40,036 bases of DNA from CAZGSV01 sp964528605. Lineage in GTDB: Bacteria > Armatimonadota > Zipacnadia > CAZGSV01. Positions 31,367-39,270 of the stretch are shown in pieces. The notes under the pieces were generated by a model. The model did no database searches. It was not told the DNA's origin and saw only the letters and a program-made list of their open reading frames with translations. Position numbers and translations under genes: made by a program. The stretch's first letter is position 1; each line of letters starts with the position of its first letter. The stretch lies in NCBI GenBank assembly GCA_964528605.1, contig CAZGSV010000020.1, positions 1 to 40,036 of the forward strand, in the 5' to 3' direction.

Positions 31367-33589
31367 CTATCCGTCCACGGCCTTGGTCCGCGACACCTCG
31401 CGCTGCATCTTCACTAGGCGATAGTAGACGCCCTTGCGGGCGAGCAGTTCGTCGTGCGTGCCCATCTCCGCGATCTTGCCCTTCTCCAGCACCACCAGGC
31501 GGCTGGCGTTGCGCAGCGTGGACAAGCGGTGCGCGATGGCGAAGGTCGTGCGCCCGGCGACCAACCTCTGCAGCGCCTCTTGTATCTGCCGCTCCGTCTC
31601 CGTATCCACGGAAGCCGTGGCCTCATCGAGGATGAGAATCCGCGGGTTGTGAAGGATGGCGCGCGCGATCATCAACCGTTGACGCTCGCCGATGGACAGC
31701 CGCGCACCACGCTCCCCCACCATGGTATCGTAGCCGTCCGGCATGCGCATGATGAAGTCGTGCGCATTGGCCGCGCGTGCGGCCTCAATGATCTCCTCGC
31801 GCTCCGCGCCCGGGTTGCCATAGGAGACATTCTCCGAGATGGTCCCGTTGAACAGGAACGGCTCCTGCGGCACGATGCCAATCTGCCGGCGCAAGTCCGC
31901 CAGGCGAATCTTGCGCACGTCCACGCCGTCAATGGTGATGGCGCCCTCGTCCGTCTCGTAGAAACGGCAGATGAGGTTGATCATCGTCGTCTTGCCCGCG
32001 CCGCTGTGCCCCACGAACCCGATCATCTCGCCCGGCTCCACCTTGAGGTCAATGTCGTGCAGCACGGGCTCGTACTTGTCATAGCCGAAGGTGACGTCGT
32101 CGAACTCGACCGCGCCCTCGATGTGGGGCATCGCCACATTGTCCTCGGCCTCATAGACCTCCCGGTCGGCGTCAATCACCTCGAACACGCGCTCGGAGGA
32201 AGCCAGGCCGCGGATGGTGGCCTCCCACGCGCGGATGACCCCCTGCAACTGACCGTAGAGGCTGCCCAGATACTGGGCGAAGGCCGTCAGGATGCCTAAG
32301 GTCACGCCGTACTTCGAGCCCAGCGTCCACACGCCGCCGGTCCACCACACCAGCAACATGCCGAGGAACAGGATGAAGTGCCCTACGGGGTGGATGACCA
32401 CCCAGGTGCGCCCCGCGCTCACGTGCGCGCCCCGCACGTTGTGTGCGGCCCGGTCGAAACGCTTCACCTCCCGCTCCTCCTGCGCGAACGCCTTCACTAT
32501 CTTGATTCCGGGGATGGAGTCGGCGAGCACTGCCGTCATCTCATCCCAACGCCGCCCCACACGGTGCCAAAGCGCACGCAGGCGCCGCCGCAAGGTAACC
32601 GCGAAGAGCGGAATCAGAGGCGTGGGCAGCAGCACCAGGCACGCCAGCCGCCAGTTCATCTTGAACATCACGAGCAGCACGCCAACAACCTGCAGCGCCG
32701 AGGTCAGCAGCCAGGGGAAGATCTCCACCGCCAGCCACTCCACCCAGTCCGTGTCGCGCGTCATGCGGGACATGACCTGGCCAGTCTGGTGCTTGTCGTA
32801 GAAGCGCAGGCGCAGCCGCTGCATCGCCTGGTAGAGGCTCATGCGGATGTCGTAAACGACCTTGTGGCCCACGCCGATCATGATCCACTGCTGCAGCGCG
32901 CCCACGCCGAACGAAGCAACGAAGGCGACCACCATGACCAAGCACCACTTGGCCAGCAGCAGCGGCGGCCCCTTGGGCACCAAGACGTCGTCTATAACGT
33001 GACGCGTGATCCAGGGGCCCGCCAAATCCGCTGGCACCGAGATGCCCAGCAGCATGCCGGCGAACAGCAGCCCTGGCCAGTAAGGCAGCGAGTGGCGCCA
33101 CAGCCGGCGTATCAACCGCGACTTGGGTAGGCACCGGGGACACGTGCCTCCCGACCAGGAGGGCAGCACCAGCCCGCAGGTCTTGCAGCGCGTGGCGTCC
33201 TCCTCGTCCTCGCGCACCGGCCGCAGCCGCCCCTCTTTCACCAGTTCGTTGATGTTGCGCGCCACCTCGTTGAACAGCCGGGAGCGCGCGCTGGTGTAGT
33301 GCACGGCCTCTGTCACATCAACGTCGCGGAGCACGTTGAGCAGCCCGCCGCCCACCATCCCCTCCGCCTTCGCCTCTTTCACCTCGTCGAGAGGCAGGTC
33401 CACGTCCGGCGCCTGCTTCGGCTCACCCTCGGAGAAAACCAGCAGCCGGTGGTCAGTGACCACCAGCCAGCGCTTGCCAAAGCGCATCCGCCGGTCCAAG
33501 TCGGCGGCCACCGAGATCTTGATTTCCTTGCGACCGTCCTCGGGAAGCCGGTCTAAGATCTCCTGCGGTAGGTCCTCTTGTAGATTCAT
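31367..33589 (-). CDS. ABC exporter with N-terminal PH-like and zinc-ribbon domains
   Basis: The ATG at 33589 (740 residues) lies about 45 bases from the promoter start. The frame runs on to 33784 but through the promoter. Residues 20-120 look like a bacterial PH-like domain (RWLVVTDHRLLVFSEGE). A zinc ribbon follows (CKTC at 135-138, CPRC at 150-153). Six membrane segments fill 165-460. The nucleotide-binding domain has Walker A GHSGAGKTT, signature LSIGERQ (variant of LSGGQ), Walker B ILILDEATASVD and the H-loop IAHRLS. The half-transporter would act as a homodimer. Its cargo is unknown. It is upstream of the DUF1854 gene. Confidence 0.9.
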   Translation of the reverse strand: MNLQEDLPQEILDRLPEDGRKEIKISVAADLDRRMRFGKRWLVVTDHRLLVFSEGEPKQAPDVDLPLDEVKEAKAEGMVGGGLLNVLRDVDVTEAVHYTSARSRLFNEVARNINELVKEGRLRPVREDEEDATRCKTCGLVLPSWSGGTCPRCLPKSRLIRRLWRHSLPYWPGLLFAGMLLGISVPADLAGPWITRHVIDDVLVPKGPPLLLAKWCLVMVVAFVASFGVGALQQWIMIGVGHKVVYDIRMSLYQAMQRLRLRFYDKHQTGQVMSRMTRDTDWVEWLAVEIFPWLLTSALQVVGVLLVMFKMNWRLACLVLLPTPLIPLFAVTLRRRLRALWHRVGRRWDEMTAVLADSIPGIKIVKAFAQEEREVKRFDRAAHNVRGAHVSAGRTWVVIHPVGHFILFLGMLLVWWTGGVWTLGSKYGVTLGILTAFAQYLGSLYGQLQGVIRAWEATIRGLASSERVFEVIDADREVYEAEDNVAMPHIEGAVEFDDVTFGYDKYEPVLHDIDLKVEPGEMIGFVGHSGAGKTTMINLICRFYETDEGAITIDGVDVRKIRLADLRRQIGIVPQEPFLFNGTISENVSYGNPGAEREEIIEAARAANAHDFIMRMPDGYDTMVGERGARLSIGERQRLMIARAILHNPRILILDEATASVDTETERQIQEALQRLVAGRTTFAIAHRLSTLRNASRLVVLEKGKIAEMGTHDELLARKGVYYRLVKMQREVSRTKAVDG

Positions 33590-33640
33590 CGCACGCCCAG
33601 GGTCCCCCAGGCACTCCTTCCCGCATCTGCTGGGGACAAC

Positions 33641-33669
33641 ATTATAGCACTCCTGCGTACCAGCGTGAA
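33641..33669 (-). promoter_or_regulatory. Promoter of ABC exporter operon
   Basis: Minus-strand TTCACG (33669-33664), 17 bases and a perfect TATAAT (33646-33641) preceded by TGC, an extended -10. The start is near 33634. Confidence 0.75.
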
Positions 33670-33808
33670 TGTCTCCTGCATGGCCGAGGCAAAACCTCCC
33701 GCGTGCTCGAGAGCCGAGGTCTGACCAGGGGTTGCCGATCCCCCACAAGGTAAGACGTGTGAGCGCCGCCAGCAGGTGCAGCACTCCGCCATCTGCGGGC
33801 CCGGCTGG

Positions 33809-35743
33809 CTACCCGCCCCAGAACGACCACATCTCCCTCTTGAGCGCCACGCCCAGCAGGCTCCAGCCGCAGCCCACCACCACCTCGCCCATCACCAGCC
33901 CATAGAAGAACGGCACGGCCTTGCGATAGGCGCTCAGGCCCCCGTAGCGCATGATCGTCACCTTGCACAGCCAACTGATCAGCATCGGCATCCAGGTCAG
34001 GTTGATGGACCAACTGCCGGCAATGGCGTATCCGACGGGGTGGAAGGGCCACCACATGAAGCGCGACCGCAGCCCCAGCAGCACGAAGCACGCCGCCAGC
34101 CCCAGCCCGGAGGCTGCTATCCGGGGCCAGTTGACCTTCTCCGGCGCCCGCACCCACGTCGTAAGCCGGTTGAAGGCCTCCTGCCCGTACCCATAGCCGT
34201 TGATGAACTTCATGCCCGCGCCCAGATGATAGGCTAGGTGGGCGTAGGCCCAGATGCCCAGCGGCAGCCCCACGATGCCCGCCAAGGCCAGGGGCCAGAA
34301 CATGGCGCGTGAGCGCCCGGAAATCCGGTGGGCCATGTACAAACTCTCCATTTGGTGCGGCATGGGATGGCTGCGGTAAGCGCGGTTGAACCAGAAGAAC
34401 AGCGTGAAGACCCCCAGATTCCCGCGCGCTACGTTGGCGCTCCCCAGCAGCGACGGGAGCGCATAGTCCGGGGCCGAGAAGTGGAAGTCATGCACCGGCG
34501 AGCCGAACTCGGCCCGCACCCGCGTCACCGCCACCGCCAGCAGAAAGTAGATGGCGAAGAACGAGACTGCTCCCGCCATCGTCATCCCGGCGTGAAGCCC
34601 GAACCAGATCAGGAACGCAACAGAAGCCACGAACCCCCAGGCGGCGACGGGATACGAGACAGCCTCTCTCGCCTGGCCGCGCTTCTCGCCCTTGCCCGCC
34701 ATCACCCGCGCCAAGTTCGCCAGATGCCTGCGGGCCAGCCAGAAAGTCCCTAGGGCTATGCCCAGGTAGGCGCCGAACAGTTGCTCGTACAGGTAAGGGA
34801 ATTGAGGAATGTCCGTCCAACCCCACAGCGCGGAGAGGACCGGCTGCCCCTTCCACCAGAAGTAGAAGAGCCAGCAGGAGAACAGAATGTCCGCGGGCAG
34901 CAGAAAGCACAGCCCGATGACCGCCGGGTAGAAGGTCACCGGCAGCCAGCCCGCCGCGCTCCAGGGGAACTCCGGAAAGTAGGCGAGCATCTCGGTGACG
35001 CCCGTGCGGATGGCCGGCACCTGCGGATAGATGAAGTTCAGTCCGGCCAGCACGTCCAGCGCCGCCGCGGCCCCGAAGCCGAGCCAGAAGAGACGCGCCT
35101 GGAACACACCGGTCCCGCCCGCCACCAGCGCCAGCGGAATCTGCGCAACCGGGAAACTCAGCCTTTCCTCCTCCTGCCACCGTCGGCGTAGGAGTACGTT
35201 GAGAAAGAGCATCGCGCTCAGCAGCGCGGCCGCAAACGCGCTCCACCAGGCGACCGGCTTGAGCCAGCCACCCAGGAACTCGGCGCGGTACAGCGTCGTG
35301 CCGCCCTCGTAGAAGCCTCGTAGCGCCGTCTGGTCCGTCACCTGTAGCCAAGGCGTTGGGTAGTCCTTGAACAGCGTCGCCCACCGGTTCTGCGGGTTAG
35401 CGAACCAGTCGCGCACCGTGAGCAGCATCACCAGCCCCTGCCCCATGTCCATGCCCGCCAGAGCGGAGGTGACCGCGAGCGTCAAGTAGAACCCCAGCAT
35501 CTCCCCGGCGCTCAGCGCCCACCGCGGCCGCACCCGCCGCACCAGCCAGTTCAGGCCCTGCAGGACGAGAACCAGGAACACCACGTTGAACAGGAGAGAG
35601 ATGCTGGTGACGTAAGGGCCCCGCTTCACCCTCTCGGAGTACACCATCCAGAGCGCGTTCGCCGGCGCGACCGCCAACCCCAATGCCACCCCACGCCAAA
35701 CGCGCATGCCTGCGGAATCGCTCTCCCGGTTATCCGCGCTCAA
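33809..35743 (-). CDS. DUF6785-type polytopic membrane protein, copy 2
   Basis: The 644-residue protein has about 14 hydrophobic segments and shares the blocks of copy 1: WALSAGEMLGFYLTLAV, RRRWQEEERLSFPVA, RVRAEFGSPVHDFHFS, FNRAYRSHPMPHQMES and HPVGYAIAGSWSINLTW. The C-terminal region (GLSAYRKAVPFFYGLVMGE) matches the NGYRRVAPFGMGLILGD of copy 1. The frame starts at TTG 35743; ATG 35707 (12 codons in) has GGGAGAG 12 bases upstream and may be the start. Function is unknown, and a transporter is plausible. Confidence 0.72.
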   Translation of the reverse strand: MSADNRESDSAGMRVWRGVALGLAVAPANALWMVYSERVKRGPYVTSISLLFNVVFLVLVLQGLNWLVRRVRPRWALSAGEMLGFYLTLAVTSALAGMDMGQGLVMLLTVRDWFANPQNRWATLFKDYPTPWLQVTDQTALRGFYEGGTTLYRAEFLGGWLKPVAWWSAFAAALLSAMLFLNVLLRRRWQEEERLSFPVAQIPLALVAGGTGVFQARLFWLGFGAAAALDVLAGLNFIYPQVPAIRTGVTEMLAYFPEFPWSAAGWLPVTFYPAVIGLCFLLPADILFSCWLFYFWWKGQPVLSALWGWTDIPQFPYLYEQLFGAYLGIALGTFWLARRHLANLARVMAGKGEKRGQAREAVSYPVAAWGFVASVAFLIWFGLHAGMTMAGAVSFFAIYFLLAVAVTRVRAEFGSPVHDFHFSAPDYALPSLLGSANVARGNLGVFTLFFWFNRAYRSHPMPHQMESLYMAHRISGRSRAMFWPLALAGIVGLPLGIWAYAHLAYHLGAGMKFINGYGYGQEAFNRLTTWVRAPEKVNWPRIAASGLGLAACFVLLGLRSRFMWWPFHPVGYAIAGSWSINLTWMPMLISWLCKVTIMRYGGLSAYRKAVPFFYGLVMGEVVVGCGWSLLGVALKREMWSFWGG

Positions 35744-35986
35744 TGCCTGCCTGCCTTGCGGCCTTCAGCCTCCAGTGGAGAGGCTCCCGCCCCCTTCTCC
35801 TCGACCCCGCCCGCTCGTCTCAAGCCTCGGCTGAACCACCGCACTGTGTACTCTACCTTGGTAGGCCGCGCAAGGCGGCTGCGGCATTCGCACCCCACAT
35901 CACGCCGGAAGCCGCTTGCTCTCTGCGACCGGCGGCCCCATCATTGGCCTCGCATCACCCCAAGTCCAGAAAGAGGGTGCGCGCGC

Positions 35987-37024
35987 ATGATGGACGCTAC
36001 CGAGCAGAGCCGCCAAGAACACGAGGCGCAGTTCGCCCAACTCGAGCGCTACCTGCGCGCTCACATTGACGCCTCGGAGCAGCGGCGCCAACAGGCCTGG
36101 AAGCGCGACTTCTCCAGCCTGGAGGCCTATCAGCGCTCGGTGGCCCCGAACCGCGAGCGCTTCATCGCCATGCTGGGCGGCTTTCCCGAGCCGGTACAAC
36201 CGACCTTCCGCGAGGAACCCATCGGCGCACTCGGCAGCCACCAGGCCTCGAGAGTGTGGGTCTCACTAGTTGACGGGGTCGAAGCCTACGGCGTCGTGCT
36301 CCGGCCCGCAGGCGCAGGCCCGTTCCCCGCCGTCATCGCGCAGCACGGGCTCAGCGGTTCGCCGGAGTGGGTCTGCGGCCTCATCGAGCCCCCTGACTGC
36401 CATCGCCACTTCGCCAAAACACTCGCGGACCACGGCTTCCTGGTCTTCGCCCCGCTGGTCATCAACAACACCCCCAACCGCGTCTGGCTCGACCGCCTCG
36501 CCACCATCGTCGGCCGGCGCTTGGTCGGCCTCGAGATCCTCAAGATCAAGCGCGTCGTGGACTACCTCCAAAGCCGGCCGGATGCGGCCCCGGGCCGCAT
36601 CGGCATCTATGGCCTCTCCCAAGGCGGCCTGACCACTCTCTGCGCCGGCGCCGCCGAGCCGCGACTCGCGGCTTGCGTCTGCTCCGCCTACTTCAACCAC
36701 CGCACCAACAAGTTGGTGAACGCCTCCGAGCACTACACCCCCTACCTCGCCACCGACGAGAACGACAAGTTTCTCTTCAACCAACTGAACGAGTTCTCCG
36801 ATAGCGACATTGCCGCACTCATCTGCCCGCGCCCCTTCTTCGTCGAGGCCGGCAATCGCGATCCGGCCATCTGGTTCCGCGACGCTCAGGCCGAGTTCGC
36901 CAAAGTGTGCGCCCTCTACGAACGCCTCGGCATCCCAGAGCGCGCCGAGATGGAGGTCTTCGAGGGCGACCATCGCATAAACGCCGAGGGCTCCATCGGC
37001 TTTCTCAAGCGTTGGCTTGCCTAG
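35987..37024 (+). CDS. Alpha/beta hydrolase (dienelactone hydrolase/acetyl xylan esterase-like)
   Basis: The 345-residue protein has a polar N-terminal helix (about 50 residues) and then a hydrolase domain. Motifs are AQHGLSG (oxyanion hole, residues 118-124), the nucleophile elbow GLSQGG with Ser211, a late EAGNRD near the acid position and a C-terminal EGDHRI that supplies the His. The start is ATG 35987 (a second ATG follows at 35990) with an AGAGGGT site about ten bases upstream. The nearest gene on the same strand is the sugar isomerase, 90 bases downstream. It may remove acyl groups from sugars; that is an inference. Confidence 0.82.
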   Translation: MMDATEQSRQEHEAQFAQLERYLRAHIDASEQRRQQAWKRDFSSLEAYQRSVAPNRERFIAMLGGFPEPVQPTFREEPIGALGSHQASRVWVSLVDGVEAYGVVLRPAGAGPFPAVIAQHGLSGSPEWVCGLIEPPDCHRHFAKTLADHGFLVFAPLVINNTPNRVWLDRLATIVGRRLVGLEILKIKRVVDYLQSRPDAAPGRIGIYGLSQGGLTTLCAGAAEPRLAACVCSAYFNHRTNKLVNASEHYTPYLATDENDKFLFNQLNEFSDSDIAALICPRPFFVEAGNRDPAIWFRDAQAEFAKVCALYERLGIPERAEMEVFEGDHRINAEGSIGFLKRWLA

Positions 37025-37114
37025 GCTGGGCGCTTGCCTCCCGGACCAGAATGTGCGATAGGCGAGAAGGCACACAGTTCCTTACTCTGATGAATCATTG
37101 CGGGGGATGAGACC

Positions 37115-37999
37115 ATGAGACCTGCCCTGCACACTGTCAGTTACGCCGGCGTCTGGCCCGGCCAGGCGCGCCTACCGCTCGAAGCGGTGCTCGACAAGGC
37201 CGCCTCACTCGGCTTCCAGGGCATAATGCTCATGGCCAAGCGGCCCCATGCCTCCATTCTCGACCTCGACCGCCGCGCCCGCACCCGGCTGCGCAAGGCG
37301 CTGGAGGGCCGCGGGCTCGCGCTCGCCTGCATGGCAGCCTACACCAACTTCACCGCCGGCACCGACCACCCCGGCGTTCCCTTCCAAGAGATGCAGGTTC
37401 GCTACGTCGAGGAGTTGGCCGCCATCACCGCGGAACTCGGCGGCTCCGTCATCCGCGTCTTCACCGGTTGGGAGGCCCCGGGCGTCCACCCCGAGGTGCT
37501 GTGGGACTGGTGCGTCAGCAGCCTAAGGGAATGCGCCCGCCGGACTGCGCCCCACGGCGTGACCATCGCGGTGCAGAACCACCACGACATCGCCAGCCAC
37601 CACTTGCGCATGCGCGACCTACTCGAGGAGATCGACGAGCCCAACTGCAAGGCGGCCTTCGACGCCTGGGCTCCGGCGCTGCAGGGCGTGGACCTGCGCG
37701 AGGCCGTGCTGCACATGCGAGACTGGATCGTCCACACCACCGTCGCCGATTACGTGAAGCGGCCCCGCTATCACCTCGACGATCCGTTGGTCAACTTCCT
37801 GCCTCGCGACGACATGGTCGCCGCCGTGCCGCCGGGCGAGGGCTTCATTGACTACCAGGCGTTCTTCGCCGCGCTGAACGAGATCGGCTACCAGGGATGG
37901 GTCGCATTCGAGATGTGCTCTCGCCTGAAGGGCGGCGGCTCGGAGCAGAACCTCGACCGCGTCGCCAGAACCTTCCTCGATTTCCTGCCCAAGACCTAG
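37115..37999 (+). CDS. AP-endonuclease-2-fold sugar isomerase/epimerase
   Basis: The 294-residue protein has the Xylose isomerase-like TIM barrel. Expected metal ligands are Glu, Asp, His and Glu; by eye they correspond to Gln154 (IAVQNHHDIA), Asp183 (KAAFDAW), His207 (IVHTTVADY) and Glu266 (VAFEM). A second Gln-Asn-His-His-Asp pattern takes the place of E-N-H in this subgroup. ATG 37115 follows a GGGGGATGAG site. The preceding hydrolase ends 90 bases earlier. The substrate could be a sugar or sugar phosphate. The isomerase call is at fold level only. Confidence 0.8.
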   Translation: MRPALHTVSYAGVWPGQARLPLEAVLDKAASLGFQGIMLMAKRPHASILDLDRRARTRLRKALEGRGLALACMAAYTNFTAGTDHPGVPFQEMQVRYVEELAAITAELGGSVIRVFTGWEAPGVHPEVLWDWCVSSLRECARRTAPHGVTIAVQNHHDIASHHLRMRDLLEEIDEPNCKAAFDAWAPALQGVDLREAVLHMRDWIVHTTVADYVKRPRYHLDDPLVNFLPRDDMVAAVPPGEGFIDYQAFFAALNEIGYQGWVAFEMCSRLKGGGSEQNLDRVARTFLDFLPKT

Positions 38000-38086
38000 G
38001 GGTGTCGCCTGCGGCGGGGCGACGCCCGTGGGGGCCCGCCTAAGGCGGGTGGTTGCCCCCTCGAGGTAGCGAGGGGGCGTGGCCTC
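38000..38086. terminator. Stacked hairpins between convergent genes
   Basis: GTCGCC/GGGCGAC (38005-38023), GGGCCCGCC/GGCGGGT (about 38033-38050) and GCCCCCTCG/CGAGGGGGC with a six-base loop (38055-38078). The middle unit is the same GTGGGGGCCCGCCTAAGGC repeat found near 11927. No T run follows, so termination is plausible but not certain. Confidence 0.5.
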
Positions 38087-38437
38087 TCACTCCACGAACC
38101 GCCAACACGCCCGGTGCCGGTACTGCACCCCTTCCCCGGCCCGCACGGCCGCCACGATGACGGCGACCAGGTTGACGAGCGGCAGCAAGAGTAGCAACGG
38201 GATCCCGATGACCCCCGCCGCCAGTATCGCTCCGATGATGATGAACAGCGTCATGCTGATCTGGAAGTTGAGCGACTCCTTGGCTTGATCCGCCACAAAG
38301 GACGATTGCGGCCCCTTCGTCTTCCACACCAGCAGCGGCGCCAGTATGCTTCCGAACGGAATCAGGTAGCCTGCCAACCCCGCCAAATGCGCAATCGCTC
38401 CCCACGTTCGGTGAGCGCGCGGTACTTCCTCCGCCAT
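38087..38437 (-). CDS. DUF4870 family membrane protein, copy 2
   Basis: The 116-residue protein has three membrane segments and a conserved DQAKESLNFQISMT block that is typical of DUF4870. It is a close paralogue of the gene at 38464; both end in a charged strand with a (Y)R-hydrophobic-RF(V). The ATG at 38437 has AGGGGGG upstream. Its start is 26 bases after the stop of the first copy. The family has no known function. Confidence 0.9.
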   Translation of the reverse strand: MAEEVPRAHRTWGAIAHLAGLAGYLIPFGSILAPLLVWKTKGPQSSFVADQAKESLNFQISMTLFIIIGAILAAGVIGIPLLLLLPLVNLVAVIVAAVRAGEGVQYRHRACWRFVE

Positions 38438-38463
38438 GCTGAGCCCCCCCTAGAAGTCAGCGG

Positions 38464-38814
38464 TTACGACACGAACCTTATGCACGCCGGATAGCGATAG
38501 TACTTGCCCTCGTTCGCACGGATCGCGGCCACAATCACCGCGACCAGATTCAGCACGGGTAGCACTACCAAGAACGGCAGCCCAATCAGCAAGAAAGCCA
38601 GCACGGTGGCGGCAGCGATATAGATGGTCATGCTGATCTGGAAGTTCAGCGACTCTTTGGCCTGATCCGCCACGAACCGCCACTCGTCACGCTTCACCAG
38701 CCAGATCACGAGCGGACCTATGATGTTGCCGAAGGCGATTATCGGGCCGGCCAACCCCAGAAGATGGGCCGCCATCGCCCAGTTCCTTTCCTGTTGCGGA
38801 ATCCCTGCTGCCAC
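38464..38814 (-). CDS. DUF4870 family membrane protein, copy 1
   Basis: The 116-residue protein shares VADQAKESLNFQISMT, LPVLNLVAVIVAAIRANEGK and the three membrane segments with the next gene. The start is GTG 38814 with GGGGGAGG seven bases upstream. The tandem pair lies 28 bases downstream of tRNA-Ser on the same strand, so they may share its transcript. No function is known. Confidence 0.9.
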   Translation of the reverse strand: MAAGIPQQERNWAMAAHLLGLAGPIIAFGNIIGPLVIWLVKRDEWRFVADQAKESLNFQISMTIYIAAATVLAFLLIGLPFLVVLPVLNLVAVIVAAIRANEGKYYRYPACIRFVS

Positions 38815-38842
38815 GCCGGAACCTCCCCCGTCAAAAGCGGAC

Positions 38843-38937
38843 TGGCGGAGAGACAGGGATTCGAACCCTGGAAGGAGCCTTTTGGACCCCTTGGTCGCTT
38901 AGCAGGCGACCGCCTTCGACCACTCGGCCATCTCTCC
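38843..38937 (-). tRNA. tRNA-Ser (GCU)
   Basis: A 92-nucleotide type II tRNA on the minus strand: acceptor GGAGAGA/TCTCTCC, D arm with GGCCGAGTGGTCGAAGGC, anticodon loop CTGCTAA with GCT anticodon, long variable arm and TTCGAAT T loop. The G discriminator base is typical of serine tRNA. The CCA end is encoded (38845-38843). Confidence 0.95.
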
Positions 38938-39187
38938 GTTAGGCACCGGTAAGAGTACCACATCAAATGTGCCCGCTCAACCCCCAAGTGACCCATAAGG
39001 CTTGGCCGCGCCGGCGGCGCGGCTCGCGGCACAACGGGCGACTCACCGAGTCGCCCCTACGGAGGGCCCCGACAGGGTCGGGGTCCCTACGGCAGGCTGC
39101 ACCTGCTACCGGCCCACCGCTGGGCACTGACCACCGGCCACTGTCACTGGTCACTGACCACCACCCCGCCCCAGGTCTGCACTCACT
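38938..39187. repeat. Gene-free region with hairpins and short direct repeats
   Basis: About 250 bases hold the tRNA promoter and several repeats. GGGCGACTC/GAGTCGCCC (39036-39056) and GGGCCCCGAC/GTCGGGGTCCC (39064-39087) are followed by TAC-G motifs of the GTAGGGGC family. Two CACTGACCACC units lie at about 39126 and 39152. No coding frame looks real. Confidence 0.6.
38952..38980 (-). promoter_or_regulatory. Promoter of tRNA-Ser
   Basis: Minus-strand TTGAGC (38980-38975), 17 bases and TACTCT (38957-38952) preceded by TGG. Transcription should start about eight bases before the mature 5' end. Confidence 0.65.
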
Positions 39188-39216
39188 TTGACCCTCTCCT
39201 GTCCCTCATCTACAAT
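39188..39216 (+). promoter_or_regulatory. Promoter of second FlgT-like gene
   Basis: TTGACC (39188-39193), 17 bases and TACAAT (39211-39216). Transcription starts near 39222, about 50 bases before the ATG. Confidence 0.75.
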
Positions 39217-39270
39217 CGCCACCTAATGGGCGAGGATGCCGCTTTCTGCGGTAAGAGGTGAACTGCGGGG

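Noticed and set aside
33590..33784. 65-residue N-terminal extension of the ABC exporter
   Set aside because: The frame passes through a strong promoter (TATAAT at 33646-33641), so translation must start downstream.
38938..39187. CRISPR array
   Set aside because: The hairpins differ in sequence and size and there are no equal spacers. They fit dispersed palindromic repeats.
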